Shown: positions 47,854 to 54,426 of the stretch, one piece after another
How the letters are laid out: each line of letters starts with the position of its first letter
How positions within the stretch are numbered: position 1 is the stretch's first letter
Origin: a virus
IMG/VR virus record: IMGVR_UViG_3300046723_000060
Location: 1-63,745 of that record
Strand: one strand, 5' to 3'
Length of the DNA stretch: 63,745 bases
Position numbers and translations under genes: made by a program
The notes under the pieces: generated by a model
Seen by the model: the letters and a program-made list of their open reading frames with translations, nothing else
Told to the model about the DNA's origin: nothing
The model's database searches: none

Positions 47854-48716
47854 AAGAGATCAGAATATCCCCGAGTCAGCTCAAGACGTGGTCAACCTGC
47901 AAGGAATTGCACCGCATCGGCTATCTCTTGAAGAAGGAAGCTATAGAACCTTCGATTCACTATCAGTTTGGCTCAGTCATTCACAAGATGGCGGAAGGTT
48001 ACTGGTCTGGCCTACCGTACATGGAATCGTTCCACAACGCTCTCAAGGTAGCTCAGGAACTGGATATCCGGTTACTCAATGCTAAGGATCAGACTAAGTG
48101 GAGTAGCTTGCAGGATGCGATAGCGCCGATTACTACTATCTATTATGGGTATCACGCAGCTACAGCCGATGCTCATCCTCCAATTATGAATGAACAGACT
48201 ATTGAATGGGAATGGGGAGAATACGCCGGCGTCAAGGTGATCTGCAACGGAATCATCGACAGGCTGTCACACGATGGCAAGTTAATCGACACCAAGACCG
48301 CCTCGGCTGTTGGCTATACTTGGAAAGCTGATCTTAAAAAACGGTTGCTCCGTGAGCCTCAGATGGGTTTCTATCTACGGCATCTGTATCTAAACGAACC
48401 TGTCAAGCTCACTGGTATCGAATACGAAATCATCGTCAAGCCCTACCGCGGCTCTGATCCCCGTATCGAGACTATCGACGTTACCGACGAAGTGATGAGT
48501 TTCCAAGAAACATTCCGACAACAAATGGATTGGGCTATTCGTGAGATTTGCACGTTTTACGCAAACTGTCTTGAAGCACAACCTTGGCCGATGTCATCCA
48601 CAGCCTGTGTTGGAATGTTTGGTGAATGCAGCTACTTGCCAGTTTGTCTAGGGAAAACAACTCTCGACAATGAGAAACTTTATCGGATTAAGTTGGAAAA
48701 GGAGATTGAAGTTTGA
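47850..48716 (+). CDS. Cas4/RecB-like PD-(D/E)XK nuclease
   Basis: A 288-residue exonuclease. SPSQLKTWSTCKEL supplies the first cysteine (about 17), FGSVIHKMAEGYW the G-x-x-x-H motif near 45, and CNGIIDRLSHDGKLIDTKTA the catalytic D137 ... D147-x-K149. Near the C-terminus three cysteines (STACVGMFGECSYLPVC) complete a 1+3 pattern typical of a 4Fe-4S cluster in Cas4/AddB. It would process DNA ends for the RecT-like annealing protein downstream. The stop abuts the pentamer array. Confidence 0.9.
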   Translation: MKEIRISPSQLKTWSTCKELHRIGYLLKKEAIEPSIHYQFGSVIHKMAEGYWSGLPYMESFHNALKVAQELDIRLLNAKDQTKWSSLQDAIAPITTIYYGYHAATADAHPPIMNEQTIEWEWGEYAGVKVICNGIIDRLSHDGKLIDTKTASAVGYTWKADLKKRLLREPQMGFYLRHLYLNEPVKLTGIEYEIIVKPYRGSDPRIETIDVTDEVMSFQETFRQQMDWAIREICTFYANCLEAQPWPMSSTACVGMFGECSYLPVCLGKTTLDNEKLYRIKLEKEIEV

Positions 48717-49015
48717 TTGGTCAGGTCTGGTGTGGCTTGGTATGGTCAGGCCAGGCATGGAGAGGTTGGGTCTGATACGGCGTGGTAAGCAGAGGTTTGG
48801 TGCGGTGAGATAGGGAAAGCAATGGCAAGGCCGGGTCTGGTTAGGCTCGGCTTGGTCAGGCGAGGCGCGGTGCGGTTAGGCATGGCTAGGATTGGTCTGG
48901 TGCGGAACGGTAAGGTCAGGCGAGGACGGGCAAGGTGGTGCAAGCAGAGGTAAGGCGCCGCAGTGTTAGGCGGGACAAGGTGCGGTTCGGCAAGCTCAGG
49001 TAAGGCTAGGCATGG
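48716..49015 (+). repeat. HNNGG pentamer array: 60 in-phase units
   Basis: A 300-base stretch divides without any insertion or deletion into 60 five-base units. G is at position 4 in 57 of 60 and at position 5 in 53 of 60; both are G in 50. Position 1 is never G (29 T, 22 C, 9 A). Positions 2-3 vary freely, so this is a periodic pattern rather than a copied repeat. Four of the seven position-5 exceptions end AAGC. It begins on the stop codon of the nuclease and ends 25 bases before the next start. No convincing gene lies inside. Confidence 0.95.
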
Positions 49016-49040
49016 GATTCTTTAAACGGAGGCAACCGAA

Positions 49041-49649
49041 ATGGCAACAACATTAGTTCCTGAACTGAACGCAGTGAGCAATGACGCAAAGTCGTCAATC
49101 GTCGAGCCCTACGTGGCCGAGGTTGACATCCAAGGTGTAACTGCGTTTCTGTTCCATCGTTGGTCGGTAGACGGAGTGGAAGCCAAGGCCAACGCGGCTA
49201 AGGGTAGTAAAGCTAAGAAGTCTGATGACATTGAGTCATATGTGTATCGACTGGACGATGGAAACTTAGCTATTCCATCAGAGTATCTACGGATGGCGAT
49301 TATCGGCGCTGCCAAGTTTAAGCAGGATCCTCGCTCGCCGCGCAAGAGTGCGATGGATTTGTTCAAGGCAGGACTGACATGCCTTGATGAACTGTGTGAC
49401 CTTGGAACCAAAGATTGGGATTACGTTGACCGCCGCAGAGTTCAAGTACAACGTAACGCGATTACCCGCTCGCGGCCTGCGCTAAAGGTGGGATGGAAGA
49501 TTTCAGTGCGGTTACAAGTACTCTTACCGGAGTACATTAATCCAGACATGTTGAATGATGCAGTACAGTCGGCTGGAAGATTGATTGGGATTGGTGACTT
49601 CCGTCCCACCTTTGGAAGGTATCAAGTCACTGGATTCAGGATTGAATAA
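49041..49649 (+). CDS. Possible RAMP/Cas7-fold protein of the recombination module
   Basis: A 202-residue protein with CGGAGGCAACC as ribosome-binding site. Segments: VAEVDIQGVTAFLFHRWSVDGV, then YRLDDGNLAIPSEYLRMAIIGAAKF, KISVRLQVLLPEYINPDMLNDAV and at the end GRLIGIGDFRPTFGRYQVTGF. The IPSEYLRMAI block resembles the substrate-ring start, and the G-x-G-D-x-R-x-x-x-G-R-Y block the Gly-rich C-terminal loop, of RAMP/Cas7-like RNA- or DNA-binding proteins (inference, low). The Lys/Ala-rich insert (KANAAKGSKAKK) could be a flexible thumb. It sits between the pentamer array and the RecT-like gene. Confidence 0.5.
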   Translation: MATTLVPELNAVSNDAKSSIVEPYVAEVDIQGVTAFLFHRWSVDGVEAKANAAKGSKAKKSDDIESYVYRLDDGNLAIPSEYLRMAIIGAAKFKQDPRSPRKSAMDLFKAGLTCLDELCDLGTKDWDYVDRRRVQVQRNAITRSRPALKVGWKISVRLQVLLPEYINPDMLNDAVQSAGRLIGIGDFRPTFGRYQVTGFRIE

Positions 49650-49694
49650 ACGAGTTTACGGCCCTCGACCGTATCGAGGTAAAAGGAGATGAAC

Positions 49695-50435
49695 ATGAAC
49701 GAGACACAGCTGGATCTGGCACAACAACTGAAGGCTGAGTTTGAGAAGAATGAGCCTAAGCCTGCACCTAATCAGGCCATCCTGGAGTTACAGAAGCAGG
49801 CTACTCAAGTTCAGCAAGAATCCAAGATGAAACAGTGGTCGGGACTCTCCGGTTACAGCTATCAGGAGATTGGCATCGTCAAGATGGCTGAGCTGTATTA
49901 CTCCATGAACTGGGGCTGGACGGTACCGCAATCTATCCTTATGGCTATCCACTGTGCCAAGTTTGATTACAAAGTAGACCCGGCTGAAGGGCATGTCTAT
50001 ATGACACCAGCTGGGAGAATTGGAACCTCACTTGAGGGCTTGAAGATCAAATCTGAACACAAGGGAATGAAGATCGGGCATCCCAAGTTTGATGAAGTTA
50101 CTCGGCCTTGGCCACAAGGTAAGTTTCTGCAAGTAAAAGGTCAAGACAGGATTAAGCGCGAAGCTACTATGGAACAGGACCAAGGAGTGAAATGCACGCT
50201 GGTTATAAACGATGAGCCCATAGAATACACAGCTTGGGCCAGCGAGTGGATGGTTGGTACCAATCCTAACTGGGTAGAGAAGCCTATGCACATGTTGAGA
50301 GTCAGAGCTGAAATGCACTGCATCAAGTTTGCTACTGGGATAGGAGTGAGTGAAGAGTTGGTTGATTCCGTACCTTCTACTGAGCCCGTCAGGCAGGAGC
50401 CTAAAGCTCCCAAGGAAACTCCGTTTGTGAGGTAG
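49695..50435 (+). CDS. RecT-like ssDNA-annealing protein
   Basis: Start chosen at the second ATG (49695), six bases after AAAAGGAG; the first is too close. The 246-residue product has QQLKAEFEKNEPKPAPNQAILELQKQATQ as an N-terminal helical arm, then GIVKMAELYYSMNWGWTVPQSILMAIHCAKF and GHVYMTPAGRIGTSLEGLKIKSEHKG. Later, VEKPMHMLRVRAEMHCIKFATGIGVSEELVD matches the R-x-x-x-L-x-x-x-F end block of RecT-type recombinases. It probably anneals ssDNA made by the nuclease at 47850. Family assignment is by pattern and neighbours. Confidence 0.6.
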   Translation: MNETQLDLAQQLKAEFEKNEPKPAPNQAILELQKQATQVQQESKMKQWSGLSGYSYQEIGIVKMAELYYSMNWGWTVPQSILMAIHCAKFDYKVDPAEGHVYMTPAGRIGTSLEGLKIKSEHKGMKIGHPKFDEVTRPWPQGKFLQVKGQDRIKREATMEQDQGVKCTLVINDEPIEYTAWASEWMVGTNPNWVEKPMHMLRVRAEMHCIKFATGIGVSEELVDSVPSTEPVRQEPKAPKETPFVR

Positions 50436-50437
50436 TT

Positions 50438-50644
50438 ATGGACGACTGGAAGGCCAAAGTACTGCTCTGGAAGCTGCAGCAGGAGGCTAACGAGAAGGAA
50501 AAGCAGGCTGACCTGTTTCCTCCTGATGAGAAGAAGAAGTTAGAGAAGGCTGATCGTATAGCCGAACTACAGCGTAACGCCCGTAACAAAGTTCCGCCTA
50601 AGCCGCCGCAAGTTGACGACGATGGCAACGAGATCCCCTTTTAG
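50438..50644 (+). CDS. 68-residue charged protein
   Basis: Starts MDDWKAKVLLWKLQQEANEKEKQADLF, a long charged helix continuing through KKKLEKADRIAELQRNARNK, and ends with a Pro/Asp tail (VPPKPPQVDDDGNEIPF) that closely resembles the acidic C-terminal tip of SSB proteins (D-D-x-x-x-x-I-P-F). This suggests it interacts with the same partners as SSB. Start two bases after the RecT-like stop. Confidence 0.65.
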   Translation: MDDWKAKVLLWKLQQEANEKEKQADLFPPDEKKKLEKADRIAELQRNARNKVPPKPPQVDDDGNEIPF

Positions 50645-50679
50645 GGATAACGAACACATATAAATATAAGGAGACTCAA

Positions 50680-51282
50680 ATGTCTGAAGCAGCTGCAACA
50701 CAGAAAGCTAGTAGGTTCGCAGGATTCGAGCAGGAGGAGCGTAAGCGTTGGGACGATGGTTGGTACAGCGGAGTGATTGTTGCCGAGTATGAGACGTCGG
50801 GCAACTTCGCTACCGTACATAAGACTCAGGACGTTCCGTCTACCGCTGGTGACAGCCGGAACTTGAAGCTGTGCGTGATGGTGGTCAACGGTAACGATAC
50901 CAAAAGTCTTAATACGACCATCAACTACCGGCCGGAGGCGTTGGAAGCTGAGCGCATGGAGGACTTGCGTGTGCGTAAGGCCGCTAAGGAACAGTTCAAA
51001 GGAGCGGACTTCCGTGACTCCATGAGCTTGAGTAAGTTCCACGAGCTCGAACGTGCCGGCATCCCTATTGAGGATAACGGCCATGGCGGGTTTGATGTGG
51101 ACAAGATGCTGGGTATTGCTGCGGACTTCTATCTTGGTACCAGGGTGAAGAAGAGTAAAGATAGCAAGGACGATCGTGCGGTAACCGATGCGGAGAAGAA
51201 GTCGGCTACCGATGAGGAGCGTAAGGGTTGGTATCACAAGATCACGCAGATAGCCTACGTTGACAGCAAGGTTAAAAGATAA
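50680..51282 (+). CDS. Possible ssDNA-binding (OB-type) protein
   Basis: A 200-residue protein after ATAAGGAGA. FAGFEQEERKRWDDGWYSGVIVAEYETSG, then NLKLCVMVVNGNDTKSLNTTINYRP form beta strands like the OB fold of DUF669-type phage proteins found with recombinases, with a helical, charged C-terminus (KYRVKKSKDSKDD-like). Function as phage SSB is inferred from strands, length and position next to RecT-like and nuclease genes. Confidence 0.5.
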   Translation: MSEAAATQKASRFAGFEQEERKRWDDGWYSGVIVAEYETSGNFATVHKTQDVPSTAGDSRNLKLCVMVVNGNDTKSLNTTINYRPEALEAERMEDLRVRKAAKEQFKGADFRDSMSLSKFHELERAGIPIEDNGHGGFDVDKMLGIAADFYLGTRVKKSKDSKDDRAVTDAEKKSATDEERKGWYHKITQIAYVDSKVKR

Positions 51283-51679
51283 CAAGTTTAAGGTGGTGCC
51301 GCCTGACCCATCTAACCGTACGGCAAGGGTTGAGTTCCCATAAAGGGATGGACGGCACTGCTTATATATAACTCGAGGGACCGTACCCAATTCCAAGCTC
51401 TGTCCCACCCACTGACACCTTGGAGCCATACGGAATGCGGTCCCTGATTATTCTAGCAAGGTTGGACCGGGTCGTGCATTCCGGTGGCATAGAGTGGGTA
51501 GAAGCGCGAAGATTAAAGCTCAACGTAAGCTATTCCGGTTTTGTTTTTTCCTAACGCGAAGCGAACGAAGTGAGCGTGGCTTCTTGGGTTTTACAACTAA
51601 CAAGGGTTGAAACAATATCCACAGAGAATACTAACAATTGGGCTTGACATTAGAGTAAACAAGGTATAGAAGGAATATC
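51283..51679 (+). other. 397-base structured intergenic region
   Basis: No gene is seen. Two nested fold-back elements occur. Element 1: GTGCCG/CGGCAC (51296-51301 with 51353-51358) enclosing CCATC/GATGG (51308-51312 with 51347-51351) and CCGTACGG. Element 2: AGGGACCG with CGGTCCCT enclosing CCAAG/CTTGG and CGTA/TACG, about 51375-51455. Then ACCGG/CCGGT, a TTTTGTTTTTTCC tract near 51540-51553, a GAAGC/GCTTC stem and the promoter at 51644. It may encode a non-coding RNA ending at the T-tract, or be a terminator plus leader. Confidence 0.6.
51644..51670 (+). promoter_or_regulatory. Putative promoter of the lysis/late right operon
   Basis: TTGACA at 51644-51649 with TATAGA at 51665-51670 (15-base spacer), or TAGAAG at 51667-51672 (17-base). 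It stands directly before the gene at 51680. As the -10 is only nine bases from the ATG, the transcript would be nearly leaderless, like the one at 35946. Confidence 0.55.
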
Positions 51680-52036
51680 ATGCCACAAGAACTAAACAAC
51701 AAGGATCTCCGTACCGTAGGCATCATCCTAGCCATAGGAATCCTCATCATAATCTTCTGTCTCTTCTGGGCTGCTAGGACTATTAGTGCTGAGGAGAAAG
51801 CCCACGAGTATAAGCTCACTGAAGTACAACAGTTGAAGCTCAAGGTAACTCAGCAGGAAGCTCAGTTGCTGCAAGCTCAACTCCAGAACATCCAGCGACA
51901 GTTCCAGGATAAGGTAAGCCAACTGATGCAGGAAGCTCAGAAGGTGAAGCTCGAGAACTCGTGGCCACCTGAGACAGCATTCAATCCTGATACCTTACAG
52001 TTCTCAGCACCGCCAGCTAAGGAGGAGAAGAAGTGA
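51680..52036 (+). CDS. Membrane-anchored coiled-coil protein, spanin-like
   Basis: A 118-residue protein with one N-terminal transmembrane segment (VGIILAIGILIIIFCLFWAA), then a long Gln/Lys-rich coiled coil (EYKLTEVQQLKLKVTQQEAQLLQAQLQNIQRQFQ) and a Pro-rich tail. This is the shape of an inner-membrane spanin (Rz-like) or another periplasmic spanning protein. It starts the operon that later encodes a lipoprotein (52558) and a DUF5675-like enzyme, so a role in lysis is reasonable but unproven. Confidence 0.6.
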   Translation: MPQELNNKDLRTVGIILAIGILIIIFCLFWAARTISAEEKAHEYKLTEVQQLKLKVTQQEAQLLQAQLQNIQRQFQDKVSQLMQEAQKVKLENSWPPETAFNPDTLQFSAPPAKEEKK

Positions 52037-52245
52037 ACAAGCCGAAGGTCGTGTTAACAGAGTGGGGCCCAGTCACAGAGTCAGCTCGAGTTCAAGCCGT
52101 AATCAACATGAAACTCGACCCAGCCAAGCGTCAAGCGGTGCTGGAACTCCTGTGCAAGAAGATGGGCTCAGTCTCTAAGGGTGAGATGGAATTTAGGGAA
52201 CGTTATCCCGAACTCTACGAAGAGGACGAACCTAGTGCGAGTTGA
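52033..52245 (+). CDS. 70-residue hypothetical protein
   Basis: GTG start with GTGA overlap. Product NKPKVVLTEWGPVTESARVQAVINMKLDPAKRQAVLELLCKKMG, ends ELYEEDEPSAS. Mostly helical, charged. Between the spanin-like and cupin genes. Not recognised. Confidence 0.6.
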   Translation: MNKPKVVLTEWGPVTESARVQAVINMKLDPAKRQAVLELLCKKMGSVSKGEMEFRERYPELYEEDEPSAS

Positions 52246-52561
52246 GAAACTCTGGGGATGGGAAGACATCATCTGCAACGATATCTACTGCATGAAGATG
52301 TTGCACCTCAAGCTCGGGTACCAGTCCTCACTCCACATGCACCCGATAAAGGATGAAACATTCTTGGTGGTTGACGGATGTTGCGATCTCGAAGTTGACG
52401 GCTCTATCAGGCGTATGGTTCCAACCAGTAGCCATCACCTGATGCCAGGAACACCTCACCGATTCTGGGCAGTAAACGGGCCATGCACGATCGTAGAGTG
52501 TAGTACTCCGCACTCGGACGATGATGTAGTGAGATTAGAAGAGTCAAAGGAGATTAAATGA
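52235..52561 (+). CDS. Cupin-fold protein
   Basis: GTG start (11-base overlap), 108 residues. It contains VEKLWGWEDIICND, LKLGYQSSLHMHPIKDETFLVVDGCCDLEVDG, HHLMPGTPHRFWAVNGPCTIVECSTPH. The H-x-H...E and G...P-x-x-P-H-x-x motifs are the two cupin boxes of type II mannose-6-phosphate isomerase-like proteins, with likely metal ligands His, His, Glu, His. It may bind or isomerise a sugar, or act in polysaccharide modification. Unusual between lysis-type genes. Confidence 0.8.
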   Translation: MRVEKLWGWEDIICNDIYCMKMLHLKLGYQSSLHMHPIKDETFLVVDGCCDLEVDGSIRRMVPTSSHHLMPGTPHRFWAVNGPCTIVECSTPHSDDDVVRLEESKEIK

Positions 52562-52935
52562 AACGACTTATCCCGGCCCTAGTTGTAGCAGCAGTCGTAC
52601 TCTCAGGCTGTAGTCCACTTGAACGTCAAGCCTATAACACGGTAGTCGCAGCCAAGGCTTTCCTCGATAAAGAGAAATCACAGCACCCGGAGTGTGCCAC
52701 AGTTCCCAACAGTACGATCTGCGACGATCTCACCAAGGCTACTGGAGCCAAGGATGCGCTCATCGACGCTATAACCGTCTACTGCTCAGGCCCAGACTTC
52801 AACGCTAGCGGTGCTTGTAACGCTCCCGACCTCCACACCGCTGCCGGCGTCAACGCTGAAGCCAAGTTACGAGCTGCTATAACGAACTACAATCAGATTG
52901 CAACGGATCTTAAAACTGCGACAGGGGGACACTAA
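52558..52935 (+). CDS. Putative lipoprotein
   Basis: A 125-residue protein with a type II signal peptide (MKRLIPALVVAAVVLSGCS; lipobox LSGC). The mature part has four more cysteines and helical stretches (RQAYNTVVAAKAFLDKEKSQ, AKLRAAITNYNQIATDL). ATGA overlap with the cupin gene. An outer-membrane spanin is conceivable, but it is bigger than usual and Pro-poor; it may also be a superinfection-exclusion lipoprotein. Confidence 0.7.
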   Translation: MKRLIPALVVAAVVLSGCSPLERQAYNTVVAAKAFLDKEKSQHPECATVPNSTICDDLTKATGAKDALIDAITVYCSGPDFNASGACNAPDLHTAAGVNAEAKLRAAITNYNQIATDLKTATGGH

Positions 52936-52936
52936 C

Positions 52937-53113
52937 TTGTATTTAACTCTCATCGACCTAGGTATCCAATTCCTCCTACCCTTCATCTCCGGCCTCAAGG
53001 GAGGTAAAGCTCCAGCCGAACTCATCGCCGCAGTACAAGCGGCCATCGACGCTATCATCGCCCACAAGGTCGACATCATTAATAAAAGTAACCTCGATTC
53101 ATTGCGTGGCTGA
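52937..53113 (+). CDS. 58-residue small protein
   Basis: TTG start chosen because AGGGGG lies eight bases upstream, inside the end of the previous gene. Product LYLTLIDLGIQFLLPFISGLKGGKAPAELIAAVQAAIDAIIAHK, an amphipathic, weakly hydrophobic helix-turn-helix. It could insert in a membrane. Function unknown. Confidence 0.55.
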   Translation: MYLTLIDLGIQFLLPFISGLKGGKAPAELIAAVQAAIDAIIAHKVDIINKSNLDSLRG

Positions 53114-53140
53114 GAATTAACTTGCACATGAAATAGATTC

Positions 53141-53683
53141 GTGCAACGCTTCTTGCCATCTGGAGAATCCGCAGTGCCTGATCACGACCACGAGCATGGT
53201 AGACCCGACGAGTGGGCTGAAGTCCACCAACTGAAGCACATCGTCGCGGAGCTAAAGGAAATCAATTCTCACCTGTCGTGTATCTGCAAGGCTCTGCAGC
53301 CCACTCCAGCCACAGACTTCAGGTTGGTTCAACAAGGAGATTCAACGATGGCTATTACCGGAGTACAGGTAGGTTCCAGTGCGGCATTCCAGATTTTCCT
53401 AGTTCCAGCAAACGCAGCGTCTTTGCAAAGCGGTCCTGTGGCAACGAGCGACGATCCGAACGTATCCATTTCACCAAATACCAACGATCCCACAAATCCG
53501 TTTATGATTGTTTGCACGGTTGCTACGGGAGATACCAATGCATCCTTTAACCTGAAGGTTGACGGTGTAAACAGCGTAGGCGCTCCGATCACCCATACCT
53601 TTGTCATTCCAATCCTGCAGGCGCCGCCTCCGGCCGCTGTAGACTTCGACCTCGATCAGTTGGCCGTATCACCACTGAAGTAA
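53141..53683 (+). CDS. Ig-like virion or surface protein 1
   Basis: Product of 180 residues from GTG 53141 (GTG 53174 or ATG 53349 are alternatives; the latter has its own CAAGGAG site). The N-terminal 60 residues form a coiled coil (DEWAEVHQLKHIVAELKEINSHL). The C-terminal domain ITGVQVGSSAAFQIFLVPANAASLQSGPVATSDDPNVSI is an Ig-like (BIG2-type) beta sandwich. The next gene has a closely similar domain alone. Such small Ig domains decorate capsids or bind cell surfaces. Confidence 0.65.
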   Translation: MQRFLPSGESAVPDHDHEHGRPDEWAEVHQLKHIVAELKEINSHLSCICKALQPTPATDFRLVQQGDSTMAITGVQVGSSAAFQIFLVPANAASLQSGPVATSDDPNVSISPNTNDPTNPFMIVCTVATGDTNASFNLKVDGVNSVGAPITHTFVIPILQAPPPAAVDFDLDQLAVSPLK

Positions 53684-53685
53684 CG

Positions 53686-53949
53686 ATGGCCAAAGTAATC
53701 GGAATCCGGCCGGGATCAAGCGCTATCTTCATAGCCAGCTTGGTTCCGTCCGCTTCCGCGTTACAATCTGGACCATCGTATTCTACCGACGATTCCAAGG
53801 TCACCATTACGCTTAGCAACGATCCCTACGTGGTATTTGTAGGAGTAGCAAGAGACAACTCTGCCGCTTCCTTTAACCTGACTCTTAGCGGTCAAACATC
53901 TAGTGGACGAATCAGCAGCGTCTTTGCCATACCGATCTTATCCAGTTAG
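53686..53949 (+). CDS. Ig-like protein 2, tandem paralogue
   Basis: An 87-residue single-domain protein (IGIRPGSSAIFIASLVPSASALQSGPSYSTDDSKVTI, then NSAASFNLTLSGQTSSG) obviously paralogous to the C-terminal domain of its upstream neighbour (shared P-G-S-S-A-x-F, L-Q-S-G-P, ASFNL). Start two bases after the prior stop. It probably arose by tandem duplication and loss of the coiled coil. Confidence 0.7.
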   Translation: MAKVIGIRPGSSAIFIASLVPSASALQSGPSYSTDDSKVTITLSNDPYVVFVGVARDNSAASFNLTLSGQTSSGRISSVFAIPILSS

Positions 53950-53965
53950 GGAGGCCCAGCAGAGG

Positions 53966-53990
53966 AGGGGCTATCCTCAGCCCCTTCTTT
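53966..53990 (+). terminator. Terminator/attenuator before the lysis-enzyme gene
   Basis: AGGGGCT, six-base loop, AGCCCCT then TCTTTC. The stem is perfect (7 bp), GC-rich and ends ten bases before the ATG of the DUF5675-like gene, which lacks any other Shine-Dalgarno site; the GAGGAGGGG purine tract that could serve is inside or just before the stem. It may control that gene. Confidence 0.65.
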
Positions 53991-53994
53991 CACC

Positions 53995-54426
53995 ATGTTA
54001 CTAGTGCTCCAGCGCAAGGTTATGACTCCGGCATCGACCATTGGTGAGATAACCATCGATGGCAACCACGAATGTTACAGCCTCGAGCTTCCAGTAAAAG
54101 ACGGTTTACCGGGCAGCGCTATCCCTCCCGGCATCTTCCCCGTAACACTCTCTCCCTCGCCTAAGTTCCAGTTAAGCAACGATCCATGGGTAATGAAGTA
54201 TGCTGACTTCATCCCGCATATCAATAACATCCCTAACCGCTCGACCATACTAATTCATCATGGGAATGGACCGCATGACACCGATGGTTGTATATTAGTA
54301 GGCCAAACGATAGGAGAGGATTTTATAGGAGCTAGCCGCGCCGCTTTCTCTGCCTTGCACGCTAAGCTCACACAGGCTATCGGCCTTGGGCAAACAATAG
54401 AACTAGATGTGCGACTGACGCTGTAA
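53995..54426 (+). CDS. DUF5675-like protein, candidate endolysin
   Basis: A 143-residue protein. It has DGNHECYSLELPVKDGLPGSAIPPGIFPVTLSPSPKF at the N-terminal half and RSTILIHHGNGPHDTDGCILVGQTIG at the centre, the H-x-G-N...D-x-x-G-C signature that resembles the active site of YkuD/L,D-transpeptidase-like enzymes. DUF5675 proteins are commonly phage- or prophage-encoded near lysis genes. It ends 24 bases inside the 3' end of the convergent membrane-protein gene. Acts in the cell wall, by inference. Confidence 0.75.
   Translation: MLLVLQRKVMTPASTIGEITIDGNHECYSLELPVKDGLPGSAIPPGIFPVTLSPSPKFQLSNDPWVMKYADFIPHINNIPNRSTILIHHGNGPHDTDGCILVGQTIGEDFIGASRAAFSALHAKLTQAIGLGQTIELDVRLTL

Noticed and set aside
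48746-48943. Minus-strand ORF of 65 codons inside the pentamer array
   Set aside because: It is open only because the five-base pattern avoids stop codons on that strand; composition is a Pro/Thr/Arg periodic artefact with no ribosome-binding site.
48716-49015. CRISPR array
   Set aside because: Units are five bases and there are no repeat-spacer blocks or cas adaptation genes; the nearby Cas4-like nuclease is a phage recombination type.
51296-51358. tRNA-like fold
   Set aside because: The stem set is nested rather than cloverleaf, and no TTCGA-type T-loop or CCA end is visible.
52558-52935. Firm o-spanin call
   Set aside because: The lipobox is clear, but size, cysteine content and separation from the coiled-coil TM gene do not match a typical o-spanin.
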